NCBI RefSeq assembly: GCF_000325665.1
Contig: NC_019908.1
Coordinates: forward strand, 868,001-932,000
Reading direction: 5' to 3'
DNA length: 64,000 nt
Origin: Brachyspira pilosicoli P43/6/78
Lineage (GTDB): Bacteria; Spirochaetota; Brachyspiria; Brachyspirales; Brachyspiraceae
The first letter of the stretch is position 1. Each line of letters begins with the position of its first letter. The position numbers were made by a program, and so were the translations under genes. Below are positions 1 to 8,603 of the stretch, piece after piece. The notes below the pieces were generated by a model. The model ran no database searches and was not told the DNA's origin. It was given only the letters and a program-made list of their open reading frames with translations.

Positions 1-220
1 TTATATAATTTATCATCCAAGAAGCTAAAAAATATATAACCGCAAGCATAGCTATCATTTTTGGTACAAAAGTTAAAGTTTGCTCTTGAATACTTGTAGT
101 AGCCTGTATTATAGATATAATAAGACCAACTATTATAGAAACTCCCAAAACAGGAGCTGAAAGAAGCATAAAAGTCCATAAAGTTTGCTGAACTAAAACA
201 ATAATAGAAGTATCATTCAT
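1..220 (-). CDS. fliQ: Flagellar export apparatus protein FliQ (partial, 3' end beyond window)
   Basis: FliQ is a small inner-membrane subunit of the flagellar type III export gate, assembling with FliP and FliR. Translating from the ATG at 220 gives a protein starting MNDTSIIVLVQQTLWT, with the family's PVLGVSIIVGLIISIIQATT stretch and a following QEQTLTFVPKM segment; two membrane helices are evident. About 73 codons are present of the usual 87-90, and the C-terminus lies left of base 1. An AGGG ribosome binding site sits just upstream of the start. It follows fliP by 24 bases in the same direction, the usual fliP-fliQ order, so the two are surely co-transcribed. Confidence 0.95.
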   Translation of the reverse strand, partial: MNDTSIIVLVQQTLWTFMLLSAPVLGVSIIVGLIISIIQATTSIQEQTLTFVPKMIAMLAVIYFLASWMINYI

Positions 221-244
221 AATTTACCCTCTTATTAATATTTC

Positions 245-1027
245 CTAATTAAAACTTTGTACAAGCTGTAATATCAAGAGCTTCCAACCATCAACAGCTA
301 CAAACAATATTATTTTTAAAGGCAATGATATCATAATTGGAGGAAGCATTATCATACCCATAGCCATTAATATTGAAGCTACAACCAAATCTATAACTAT
401 AAAAGGTACAAATAAATATATACCCATCTTGAATGCTATAGTAAGCTCATTGATAATAAACGCAGGCACTACAACTATAGTTGGAATCTTTGCCAAATCT
501 TCTACAGACTGAATATCTCTTAATCTAACATTGGTATCACTAATACTTAAGAACAAATCCAAACTCTTCATACCGTTTTCGCCTCTCAAAGAGTTGAACA
601 TAAACATCCTTATAGGCTGTATTCCTCTGCTGTATAAATCATTAACACCTATAGTACCGTTTAAATAAGGCTGAAGTGCTTCATTATTTATTTGAGTTAA
701 TGTTGGCATCATTATAAAAAATGTTAAAAACAAAGAAAGCCCCATTATTAATGCTCTTGGAGGTGTTTCTTGTAATGACAATGCTCTTTGAACAAAACTT
801 AAAACTATAGAAACTCTCACAAAACTAGTAGTCATTATTATAATAGACGGAGAAAGTGAAAGTATAGTAAGCAAAAACAATACTTGAAGACCTAAGCTAA
901 CTTGCTGAGGTGTTTGAGCTTGTGTAACATTTAATCCTATTGTAGGTATAGGTATTTGTGTTTGAGCAAAAAGAGTAATCGGAGCAAATAAACACAATAT
1001 AACAATAACAGCAAGAAACTTTTTCAT
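245..1027 (-). CDS. fliP: Flagellar export apparatus protein FliP
   Basis: Core membrane subunit of the flagellar type III export gate (FliP/FliQ/FliR pore). The 260-residue protein has an N-terminal signal peptide (MKKFLAVIVILCLFAPITLF) that is cleaved in the family, then the conserved LTILSLSPSIIIMTTSFVR block, the periplasmic domain and C-terminal helices ending in DGWKLLILQLVQSF. The longer reading from 1045 begins with TTG. I prefer the ATG at 1027 because it starts directly at the signal peptide and has a GGAG about 12 bases upstream. fliQ follows 24 bases downstream. Upstream (1028-1160) is non-coding and probably carries the promoter or the junction with the GNAT gene. Confidence 0.97.
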   Translation of the reverse strand: MKKFLAVIVILCLFAPITLFAQTQIPIPTIGLNVTQAQTPQQVSLGLQVLFLLTILSLSPSIIIMTTSFVRVSIVLSFVQRALSLQETPPRALIMGLSLFLTFFIMMPTLTQINNEALQPYLNGTIGVNDLYSRGIQPIRMFMFNSLRGENGMKSLDLFLSISDTNVRLRDIQSVEDLAKIPTIVVVPAFIINELTIAFKMGIYLFVPFIVIDLVVASILMAMGMIMLPPIMISLPLKIILFVAVDGWKLLILQLVQSFN

Positions 1028-1160
1028 TTTTTTATCATACTCCAATTTTTTTATTAAATATAATCAGAATTATACCGTTAATATATAAGTTATCATATTA
1101 CAATAAAAAGTCAAGTATTATGTTAACTATTTTTAGACAAAACTATATAAAAATTATCAT

Positions 1161-1658
1161 TTATAGTAAAAGACCAAACAAATAGCAGTTATAATAAACT
1201 CCATTCAAATAAAAAAAATTTCTTATCTCTCCTTCTATTTCAAAGCCAAATTTTTTGTATAAACTTATTGCTCTATTGTTATCAGCTCTTACGTCTAACT
1301 CTATCTTTTTTAAATCATTAGCCTTGCAATAATTTATTGTGTATTCAAGCAGTTTAGAAGCTATACCTCTGCCCCAATATTCTTTTAAAACACTTATACC
1401 TAAGCTTACCCTATGTTTTACTCTCTTTTTATTAATACCTCTAATACTGCATATACCAACTATTTTTTCATCAATCTCACACAAAAACATCTTCTCTAAT
1501 ACAGATTTCTCTATTGTCTGTATAAACTCGCTTTCTTTCTCTACACTAAGCTCTCTCTCATCAGATGCACATATTAAAAAATCGCTCTCATCTGATACTT
1601 CTTTTATAAAATCAACAACATTTTTAGCATCTGTTATATGCACTTCTCTTATAATCAT
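1161..1658 (-). CDS. GNAT family N-acetyltransferase
   Basis: Predicted acetyl-CoA-dependent N-acetyltransferase; substrate unknown. The 165 residues cover a single GNAT domain: beta strands with LGISVLKEYWGRGIASKLLE (the motif A acetyl-CoA loop, WGRGIA) near residues 88-107, then LDVRADNNRAISLYKKFGF, the hallmark motif B found in RimI/RimJ-like and spermidine-acetyltransferase-like members. The C-terminus ends in hydrophobic strands. It lies on the same strand as fliP but 133 bases away, so it may be a separate unit. A substrate cannot be inferred from context. Confidence 0.9.
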   Translation of the reverse strand: MIIREVHITDAKNVVDFIKEVSDESDFLICASDERELSVEKESEFIQTIEKSVLEKMFLCEIDEKIVGICSIRGINKKRVKHRVSLGISVLKEYWGRGIASKLLEYTINYCKANDLKKIELDVRADNNRAISLYKKFGFEIEGEIRNFFYLNGVYYNCYLFGLLL

Positions 1659-1788
1659 ACTAAAGCTTAAATTTTATTATGTAAACTGTAATATGATAAC
1701 TCTTTTTTTGTTTTTGTAAATACCATTAAATATTTTTTAAATAAAAAATAATAAAAAACAAATAAAATATAAAGCAAATACAAAACAT

Positions 1789-1817
1789 TTGACAAAAAAA
1801 CATCATAGATATAATAT
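1789..1817 (+). promoter_or_regulatory. Sigma-70-type promoter for the TauE/SafE gene
   Basis: TTGACA at 1789-1794 is followed by TAATAT at 1812-1817 (17-base spacer), with an overlapping TATAAT at 1810-1815 (15-base spacer). It faces the permease gene starting at 1858, giving a leader of about 35 bases. Confidence 0.6.
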
Positions 1818-1857
1818 CTTTGCTTAAATAAATTAAAAAATTATTGGTATCATTATC

Positions 1858-2625
1858 ATGCTTAGTATAGAAAATTTAATTATAGTAATTATAGGCTGCT
1901 CTATAGCGGGGTTTGTTGACGCCGCTGCTGGTGGAGGCGGACTTATAAGCTTGCCTGCATATTTAATAGCCGGTATTCCTCCGCACACTGCCCTAGCTAC
2001 AAATAAACTCACTTCTACATCAGGTGCTGTAGTTTCTGCTTTTACATTCTTCAAAAATGGAAAACTAACAACAAAACTAATAAAGTTTTTAATACCTATG
2101 ACAATATTAGGCTCTATTGTAGGTGTTCAGGTTATTGTACTTATAGATGCAAAAGTGTTACAGCCTTTAATAATGATACTTATCTTATTAGTAGGCCTTT
2201 ATACTCTATTTTCAAAAACTTTTGGTACAGAAAACTTATTCGATGAAAACAACCTCAAAGCTAAAAACTATATAATAGGAATGTTCTTTGCCTTTCTTTT
2301 GGGTTTTTATGATGCAGTATTTGGTCCCGGCACAGGAAGTTTTTTAATAATGTTTTTTGTGCTTTATTATAAAATGGATTTTCTTCTTGCCTCTGGTAAT
2401 GCTAAGGCTTTGAACCTTACAAGCAATTTATGTTCATTAATAATATTTGCAATAGAAGGAAAGGTTAACTATATGGCTGGTGTATTCGTTATACCTTTTA
2501 TAATGACATCAACTTACTTCGGTGCTAAGTTTGCTATAAAGAAAGGAATAAAAGTTATAAAACCAATATTTGTAACTATTTCCTTACTAACTACATTGAA
2601 AATATTAATAGATATAATTAAATAA
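1858..2625 (+). CDS. TauE/SafE family membrane permease
   Basis: Predicted anion exporter of the TauE/SafE (DUF81) family; members move sulfite, sulfonates or other small organic anions across the inner membrane. The 255-residue protein is almost wholly hydrophobic, with about eight helices arranged as two repeats. It shows the family's N-terminal GFVDAAAGGGGLISLPAYL and the second-half YDAVFGPGTGSF motif, plus GNAKALNLTSN. The start at 1858 has no convincing ribosome binding site. The gene stands alone between a promoter and a repeat-containing gap, so its substrate is unknown. Confidence 0.92.
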   Translation: MLSIENLIIVIIGCSIAGFVDAAAGGGGLISLPAYLIAGIPPHTALATNKLTSTSGAVVSAFTFFKNGKLTTKLIKFLIPMTILGSIVGVQVIVLIDAKVLQPLIMILILLVGLYTLFSKTFGTENLFDENNLKAKNYIIGMFFAFLLGFYDAVFGPGTGSFLIMFFVLYYKMDFLLASGNAKALNLTSNLCSLIIFAIEGKVNYMAGVFVIPFIMTSTYFGAKFAIKKGIKVIKPIFVTISLLTTLKILIDIIK

Positions 2626-2634
2626 ATAAAAAGT

Positions 2635-2924
2635 ACATACTGAAGATTTTTAAGTTTATAATAAAATAATTTTTATATTTTTATATCTGGGGGCTTTGCC
2701 CCATACCCCACTTCTTTTGGTGCCACAAAGAAGCAAAAAGGCTACATTTGGACTTTAATTTAATAAATTATTTTACATGTAAGACAATTTTAGTATGATT
2801 TAGTACTAATTCTATCCTTGCACTTTTGCAACTTTGACGAAGTCCGCAGAGCGTGTGCGACAAAAAAGTAGATAAAATTTATATAAAGTGCATCAGTTGA
2901 CAAACTTAAAAATTTTCAGTATGT
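2635..2924. repeat. Repeat copy R1: modules A and B bounded by a 23-base inverted repeat
   Basis: This 290-base unit fills most of the gene-free gap 2626-3093. Module A (2688-2755) has two hairpins: GGGGC-TTT-GCCCC at 2690-2702, then CTTCTTTTG paired with CAAAGAAG at 2711-2733. Module B (2818-2875) contains GAAGTCCGCAGAGCG. The outer ends, 2635-2657 and 2902-2924, are inverted copies matching at 22 of 23 positions. No reading frame of note. It resembles a MITE-like or other non-autonomous palindromic element. The rest of the gap, 2925-3056, is plain AT-rich DNA leading to the rnpB promoter. Confidence 0.75.
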
Positions 2925-3056
2925 AATAAGCATATATTTAATAATTATAAATTCTCTTTCAAAAGATTATAAAGATTAATCATAAAACTATAACTAAATT
3001 TACATTCCTATTATTTTTTTACCATACGGTATTATTTTTTTAATTAAAATATAGAT

Positions 3057-3085
3057 TTGACATTTTGTAAGTTTTATAATAAAGT
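3057..3085 (+). promoter_or_regulatory. Promoter of rnpB
   Basis: TTGACA at 3057-3062, a 17-base spacer, then TAAAGT at 3080-3085. This places the start of transcription at about 3093, right at the first paired base of the RNase P RNA. A TATAAT at 3075-3080 is present but too close to the -35 box. Confidence 0.65.
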
Positions 3086-3093
3086 AACAAACT

Positions 3094-3434
3094 ATGCGGA
3101 GTGGGTAAACGCGGTATTTAATTAACTAATACTGAGGAAAGTCCGTACCTCTAAAGGGCTTCATGCAAGCTAACGGCTTGAAGGCGAAAGCCTATGGAAA
3201 GTGCAGCAGAAAATATACCGCCTATTTTTAGGTAAGGGTGAAAAGGCGTGGTAAGAGCACACCGCATTTGTGGCGACATGAATGGCAGTGTAAACCCCAT
3301 GAGAGGCAAGAGCAAACAGAAACCGATTGCCCTTTTCATAAAGGTTTCAGGTAGCTCGCTTGAGTACTACAGCAATGCAGTATCTAGATAAATGTTTACC
3401 TTAAATGACAGAATACGGCTTATAGCTCCGCTTA
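3094..3434 (+). ncRNA. rnpB: RNase P RNA component
   Basis: Catalytic RNA that removes 5' leaders from tRNA precursors. Diagnostic conserved blocks are GAGGAAAGTCC (3134-3144) and, near the 3' end, the ACAGAATACGGCTTAT-type block ending at about 3423. The terminal P1 helix can be drawn directly: GCGGAG at 3096-3101 pairs with CTCCGC at 3426-3431. Size (about 340 bases) fits bacterial type A RNA. The next gene starts 25 bases after the RNA, with no clear terminator between, so the downstream lipoprotein gene may be transcribed from the same promoter. Exact ends are uncertain by a few bases. Confidence 0.96.
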
Positions 3435-3458
3435 ATTATTATATATAAGGATTTCAAA

Positions 3459-4262
3459 ATGTTTAAAAAAATAACAAAACATATATTAATTATAACATCT
3501 ATAATAATACTCTCTTTAACAATGCTAAATTGTAAAAAAACAGAAAATATAGAACCTAAAAGAATTGCAATAATAGGTGCTATGGACTCAGAAATCGCTA
3601 ATCTTAAAAGCATGCTTGAAAATACAGAAGAAATAAAAATTGCAGGCATAACATACTATAAAGGTAAATTACATGGAAAAGATGTGGTATTATTAAAATC
3701 TGGTGTTGGTAAAGTTAATGCTGCTGTTGCTACAACTATAGCTATAGAAAAATTTAATATTGAAAAAATAATATTTACAGGTGTTGCAGGTTCTGGAAAT
3801 CCTAATTACAACATAGCTGATATAGTAATTTCAAAAAACTTAATTGAACATGATTTTGATACAAGCGATATAGACGGAGACGATATTACTGTATTAGTTG
3901 AAGGATATAACGATAATTATTATCCGGCTGATGAAGCATTAATAGAGCTTGCAAAATCTTCAGCAGAAAAAGTGATAACAAATAGTAAAGTATATGTTGA
4001 TACAATAGCTACTGGAGACCAATTTGTAGGCAATAATGAAAAAGTTAAACAAATACATGATAAATTCAAAGCTGGTGCTATAGAAATGGAAGGAGCTTCT
4101 GTCGCTCATACTGCTTTAATGTATAAAATACCTTTTGTTGTTATACGCTCATTATCTGATAAAGCTGACAGTGATGCAGAAGTGGATTATCCAAAGTTTG
4201 TTATACAGGCTTCTGATAATTCTGCTAAAATTGTCTCTGAAATGATAAACAATATGAATTAA
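3459..4262 (+). CDS. 5'-methylthioadenosine/S-adenosylhomocysteine nucleosidase, predicted lipoprotein form
   Basis: Predicted to hydrolyse MTA and SAH to adenine plus the thioribose product. Residues 1-25 look like a lipoprotein signal (basic start, long hydrophobic stretch, TMLNC with Cys25), so this copy should act outside the cytoplasm. The catalytic domain follows: KRIAIIGAMDSEI (Glu/acid of the active site), FTGVAGSG, GAIEMEGASVAH (substrate-binding Glu) and RSLSDKADSD (catalytic Asp). All key residues are present. It is closely related, roughly three quarters identical by eye, to the leaderless copy at 6052. Its stop overlaps by 4 bases the stop of the convergent flavoprotein gene. An AAGG site precedes the ATG. 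Confidence 0.93.
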   Translation: MFKKITKHILIITSIIILSLTMLNCKKTENIEPKRIAIIGAMDSEIANLKSMLENTEEIKIAGITYYKGKLHGKDVVLLKSGVGKVNAAVATTIAIEKFNIEKIIFTGVAGSGNPNYNIADIVISKNLIEHDFDTSDIDGDDITVLVEGYNDNYYPADEALIELAKSSAEKVITNSKVYVDTIATGDQFVGNNEKVKQIHDKFKAGAIEMEGASVAHTALMYKIPFVVIRSLSDKADSDAEVDYPKFVIQASDNSAKIVSEMINNMN

Positions 4263-5890
4263 TTATATATTTTATTTATTATAATTTTATTGTTTTCTCG
4301 TTTTACCTGAAGTTTATATACTTTATCATCTGAGTATTTAAAATCTTCTCTATAGTGAGCACCCCTGCTTTCTTCTCTCTCAAGCATACTTAAAGCCATT
4401 ATTTTTATGCTTTCAATAATCAAATAAATTTCTATAGAACCATTTTTTATATTTTCTTTTATACTATAATTACTTCTTATATTATTAAGTTCATTAAGAA
4501 GCAATTCTATTTTTTCTTTGCTTCTTACAACAGATAGATTCTCGCTTACTAAATTTCTTATTTTTATTAAAACTTCATTTCTTGTAAAATTATTCTCTTT
4601 ATCATCTTTTGAAATCTCATTAACCCAATCATTAAATTCTTTTTCTATATTATTTAATTTTATATTATTAGAATCATCAAAGTTTGTATTTTTAATATAT
4701 TCAAAAGCATTTTTAACAGCATTATTTCCAAATACTAAAGCCCCTCCAACAGAATTACCTCCAAGCCTATTAGCTCCCTCTATAGCAGACGATAACTCAC
4801 CTATAGCATAAAGCCCTTTAACACCTGTAAATGCATTGCTGTCTATTTTTATTCCGCCGTTACAGCTATGAGCAAAATGAGTAATAACAGTTTCATCTTT
4901 CAATAAATCTATTCCTATTTCTTTTTTAAGCCAATTTAAATATACAGTGTAAAACTCCTCTTTATCTTTGTATAAATCTTCTGAATATTTTAATTTAACG
5001 CCTTCAGAAGATATTTTTAAATCTATTTCTCTGCTTTCAAAATCATTACTAAAAGGAGCATAAGTACTCCTCTCTATCCATAATCTTTTAGTTTCTTCGT
5101 TTTGTATACCATCTAAAAGTAATTGATTTTTTAAATCATACATACCTATACAATATTTTAATGTATGCTCTCCAAACAATACATTATATTTTGGCTTTAA
5201 ATATGCCGGTATAAATTGTATAAACTCCATATTTTGAGCAACTGCCCCAGCATCTAACGCAACAACATTACCTACTCCATTAATATTTTTTGGATATAAA
5301 CTATTTTTATAATTTCCAGCAACTCCTCCCGTAGCTAATATTATCACCTTTGATTTTATAAAAAAGAATTTGTCTTTATTTTGAAACACCGCTCCTACAA
5401 CTTTATCACCATCTTTCATTATTTTTAATAAAGTGCTTTCTTCAAATATTTTTAATCTTTTATTTTTTCTAAATACCTTTTTTGCTCTTTTTCTTGCATC
5501 ATTCCAATTATTAATCAAAAAAACATCTCTTGAATATTTTGCAAAACATGCAGCTCTTGAATCTTTTCTAAGCCAAGGTTTAAATCCTATTCTTTTTAAT
5601 AAATAAATATCTTTTTTAATATTGTATATATAAGTTTTTATTAACTCAGGATTTTCAACTCCCTTTCCCATATTAATTATATCTTCATAATATTTATCAT
5701 AATCATTTTTATCTTTTGTAGCCTGTATTCCTAAAGTGGCCTTCAATGGAAAATATGAAGCACCTGTGCAAATTTTTCCAGTAGTTACAATACATAAATT
5801 TTTAAAAATATTAACAGCTCTTTCTGCAGCAATAAGTCCCGCTATTCCAGCACCAACAATTAACACATCTGTTTGTTTATATATATCCAT
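4259..5890 (-). CDS. FAD-binding fumarate reductase / aspartate oxidase family flavoprotein
   Basis: A soluble FAD-dependent oxidoreductase of the succinate dehydrogenase/fumarate reductase flavoprotein superfamily (543 aa). The FAD dinucleotide fold is at the start (VLIVGAGIAGLIAAERA). Later come ATGGVAGNY, HFAHSCNGGIKID, GLYAIGELSSAIEGANRLGGNS and, near the C-terminus, ESRGAHYREDF. GANRLGGNS and ALVFG look more like fumarate reductase/SdhA than typical NadB (GANRMASNS), whereas overall size fits either. No nadA, nadC or sdhB neighbour is present, so the acceptor and substrate remain open. There is no signal peptide, so it should be cytoplasmic. It sits between the two nucleosidase genes on the opposite strand. 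Confidence 0.82.
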   Translation of the reverse strand: MDIYKQTDVLIVGAGIAGLIAAERAVNIFKNLCIVTTGKICTGASYFPLKATLGIQATKDKNDYDKYYEDIINMGKGVENPELIKTYIYNIKKDIYLLKRIGFKPWLRKDSRAACFAKYSRDVFLINNWNDARKRAKKVFRKNKRLKIFEESTLLKIMKDGDKVVGAVFQNKDKFFFIKSKVIILATGGVAGNYKNSLYPKNINGVGNVVALDAGAVAQNMEFIQFIPAYLKPKYNVLFGEHTLKYCIGMYDLKNQLLLDGIQNEETKRLWIERSTYAPFSNDFESREIDLKISSEGVKLKYSEDLYKDKEEFYTVYLNWLKKEIGIDLLKDETVITHFAHSCNGGIKIDSNAFTGVKGLYAIGELSSAIEGANRLGGNSVGGALVFGNNAVKNAFEYIKNTNFDDSNNIKLNNIEKEFNDWVNEISKDDKENNFTRNEVLIKIRNLVSENLSVVRSKEKIELLLNELNNIRSNYSIKENIKNGSIEIYLIIESIKIMALSMLEREESRGAHYREDFKYSDDKVYKLQVKRENNKIIINKIYN

Positions 5891-6051
5891 TATATTTTTC
5901 TCTTTATAATAAAAATTTATTAAATATATTTTAACATTTTATTAATCCATTACAATATTATAAAAAAGTTAAATTAAGAAGTTTATAAAAATATAGTTTT
6001 AATATATAATAGTTTTCAATTATTATACTTTTTAAGGAGAAAAATTATATT

Positions 6052-6765
6052 ATGTCTGAAATAAAAAGAATCGCAATAATCGGTGCTATGGACTGTGAGA
6101 TTGATAATTTTAAAAACATGATTGAAAATATAGAAGAAATTGAAATAGCTAATATTACTTATTATATAGGAACTTTATGTGGTAAAAATATAGTGCTTTT
6201 AAAATCTGGTATAGGTAAAGTTAATGCTGCTATTGCCACAACTATTGCTATAGAAAAATTCAATGCAGAAAAAATAATATTTACAGGTGTTGCTGGATCT
6301 GGAAACCCTGATTATGATATATCTGATATAGTTATTTCAAAAGATTTAATAGAACATGATTTTGATACAAGTGCATTAGATGGAGATGAACTTACTGTAT
6401 TAGTTAAAGGCTATGATAAAAACTACTACCCTGCTGATAAATCTTTAATAGAACTAGCAAAAGCTTCAGCTCAAAAAGTTATAACAGACAATAAAGTTTA
6501 TATTGATACTATTGCTACAGGCGACCAATTTGTAGGAGATAATAATAAAGTAAAACAAATACATAATAAATTCAAAGCTGGTGCTATAGAAATGGAAGGA
6601 GCTTCAGTTGCACATGCTGCTTTGATGTTTAAGGTTCCTTTTGTTGTAATACGTTCATTGTCTGATAAAGCTGATAGTGATGCTGTAGTAGATTTTCCAA
6701 AATTCGTAGCAAAAGCAGCAGAAAACTCAAAAAAAATAGTAATAGAAATGCTAAATAATATTTGA
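6052..6765 (+). CDS. mtnN: 5'-methylthioadenosine/S-adenosylhomocysteine nucleosidase, cytoplasmic form
   Basis: Cleaves MTA and SAH, removing inhibitors left by SAM-dependent reactions. The 237 residues begin directly with the catalytic domain (KRIAIIGAMDCEI), lacking the signal peptide of the paralogue at 3459, so this is the cytoplasmic enzyme. FTGVAGSG, GAIEMEGASVAH and RSLSDKADSD supply the purine-binding and catalytic residues. Length matches the E. coli enzyme. AAGGAG lies upstream, with rather long spacing (about 12 bases). An MtnA/eIF2B-type isomerase that could act later in MTA salvage is encoded at 15788, but no methylthioribose kinase is seen. Confidence 0.94.
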   Translation: MSEIKRIAIIGAMDCEIDNFKNMIENIEEIEIANITYYIGTLCGKNIVLLKSGIGKVNAAIATTIAIEKFNAEKIIFTGVAGSGNPDYDISDIVISKDLIEHDFDTSALDGDELTVLVKGYDKNYYPADKSLIELAKASAQKVITDNKVYIDTIATGDQFVGDNNKVKQIHNKFKAGAIEMEGASVAHAALMFKVPFVVIRSLSDKADSDAVVDFPKFVAKAAENSKKIVIEMLNNI

Positions 6766-6847
6766 TAATTATTTTTTGGTTACTATTGAAAATATTTGCA
6801 TATATATTATAATTACAAAATTAAATTAACATAATATTGGGGAGATT

Positions 6848-8602
6848 ATGCCTGATAAAAGAACTATACTAAAAGGAAACGGTATTGGCGATTATGTATC
6901 TATAGGAGATTCATTCCTATATCTTAATTCATTAATAACCCCAATGTATAATATAGAAAAAGAAGATGTTGAAGAAGAATATATAAGATTAGATAAAGCA
7001 ATAGAACAATCAAAAAATCAAATAGAATATTTAATAAATAATGTAGATAATAAGTTAAAAAATATATTATCTATGCATATTTTGCTTATACAAGACCCTG
7101 TAATAATAAAACAGGTAAAAGATGAAGTAAAAGAAAAATTATTAAATGTTGAATATGTATATGATAGTGTGATAACAGAATATTTTGATAGAATATCTGC
7201 TTTTAATAATCAAATGCTTTCAGAGAGAGCTAGCGATATAATAGACATAAAGGGACGAGTAATAAGAAATTTACTTAATCCAAGTAAAGAAAGCACTTTT
7301 TCTATACCAAAAGATTGTATAGTAATATCTAAAACACTAACACCAAGCGATGTATTAAAGTTTAACAGCATAGGTGTTGGAGGATTTATAGTTGAAGGAG
7401 GAGGATATACTTCTCATGCTGCTATACTTGCAAAATCTTTTGGAATACCTACTATTTTTAATGTAGAAAATATTACTAACAGAGCTAAAAACGATAGAAA
7501 AATTATAATAGATTGCAGAAGTGATATTGTAATATTAAATCCAAATGAGAAAGATACTCATAATTATACTTTATTATCTGAAAATCTAAAAAAATATAAA
7601 GAGCAATCTATTAAAGATGCCAAAGAAAAAGCTCTAACAAAAGATAATGTAGAAATAAAAATAAATGCCAATATAGATATACCAGAAGAAATGGAAAGCG
7701 TTATAAAATATGGTATAGATTCTATAGGTCTTTATAGAACAGAGTTTTTATATATCTACTCTGATGACGGCAACACTTGTGCTTTACCAACAGAAGAGAG
7801 ACAATTTAATGTATACAAAAAAATAGCTTCATCTGCAAATGGTAAAGTGATAATAAGAACATTAGATATTGGCGGAGATAAAATGGCTCCTTCTCTTGGA
7901 GTTATTAATATAAAAGAAGATAATCCATTTTTAGGCTGGCGTGCTATAAGATTTTGTTTATCAAATAAGAGAATATTTAAAAATCAAATAAGGGCATTAT
8001 TGAGAGCTTCTGTATATGGAAACATAGAAATAATGATACCTATGATAAGCACTTTAGAAGAGTTTTTAGAGGCTAAAAAATTCATTAATGAAACAAAAGA
8101 AGAATTAAAAAAAGAAAATATAGCATATAATGATAATATAAAAATAGGAGCCTTAATAGAAACACCTTCCGCAGCAATTATTATAGACTTACTAATAGAA
8201 GAAACTGACTTTATTTCCATAGGTTCTAATGACTTAATACAATATGTATTGGCATGCGATAGAACAAATGAAAAATTAACTTATCTTTACAACCCTATTG
8301 ATATATCTGTTTTAAGAATATTAAAGCAGATTATAAAAACAGCAAATGATAATAATAAACTTGTAACTTTATGCGGAGAGATGGGAGGTGTTCCAAAGTA
8401 TACTCCTATTCTGCTTGGTCTTGGTATTAGAGAATTATCTATGTCTGTAACTTCTATAGCGGAAGTAAAAAATATAATAAGGTCTGTATCTATAGAAGAG
8501 TGCGAAAAATTAGTTGATAGCATGCTTAAAAATAAGAACAATGATTTTTCTAAATCAATTTTAGAAAGTTTTATAAAGAAACTAAAAACTCAAAAGGTAT
8601 AA
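6848..8602 (+). CDS. ptsI: Phosphoenolpyruvate-protein phosphotransferase (PTS enzyme I)
   Basis: First enzyme of the PEP:sugar phosphotransferase system; it autophosphorylates from PEP and passes the phosphate to HPr. The 584 residues show the expected order: N-terminal helical and swivelling domain with the phospho-His site GGYTSHAAILAKSFGIPTIF, then the PEP-binding barrel with GLYRTEFLY, NPFLGWRAIRF, GALIETPSA, SIGSNDLIQY and the C-terminal catalytic TLCGEMGG. All are intact. A strong GGGGAG site precedes the ATG. No HPr or EIIA gene is adjacent. The following lipoprotein gene starts one base after this stop, so the two form an operon. Confidence 0.96.
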   Translation: MPDKRTILKGNGIGDYVSIGDSFLYLNSLITPMYNIEKEDVEEEYIRLDKAIEQSKNQIEYLINNVDNKLKNILSMHILLIQDPVIIKQVKDEVKEKLLNVEYVYDSVITEYFDRISAFNNQMLSERASDIIDIKGRVIRNLLNPSKESTFSIPKDCIVISKTLTPSDVLKFNSIGVGGFIVEGGGYTSHAAILAKSFGIPTIFNVENITNRAKNDRKIIIDCRSDIVILNPNEKDTHNYTLLSENLKKYKEQSIKDAKEKALTKDNVEIKINANIDIPEEMESVIKYGIDSIGLYRTEFLYIYSDDGNTCALPTEERQFNVYKKIASSANGKVIIRTLDIGGDKMAPSLGVINIKEDNPFLGWRAIRFCLSNKRIFKNQIRALLRASVYGNIEIMIPMISTLEEFLEAKKFINETKEELKKENIAYNDNIKIGALIETPSAAIIIDLLIEETDFISIGSNDLIQYVLACDRTNEKLTYLYNPIDISVLRILKQIIKTANDNNKLVTLCGEMGGVPKYTPILLGLGIRELSMSVTSIAEVKNIIRSVSIEECEKLVDSMLKNKNNDFSKSILESFIKKLKTQKV

Positions 8603-8603
8603 G

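Noticed and set aside
1339-1719. 126-codon plus-strand frame
   Set aside because: It is the mirror of the GNAT gene, which has full family motifs on the other strand.
3151-3339. 62-codon minus-strand reading frame
   Set aside because: It lies wholly inside the RNase P RNA on the opposite strand and has no ribosome binding site or protein-like composition.
4259-5890. Calling the flavoprotein NadB (L-aspartate oxidase)
   Set aside because: No nadA/nadC neighbours, and GANRLGGNS with ALVFG fits fumarate-reductase types better; kept at family level.
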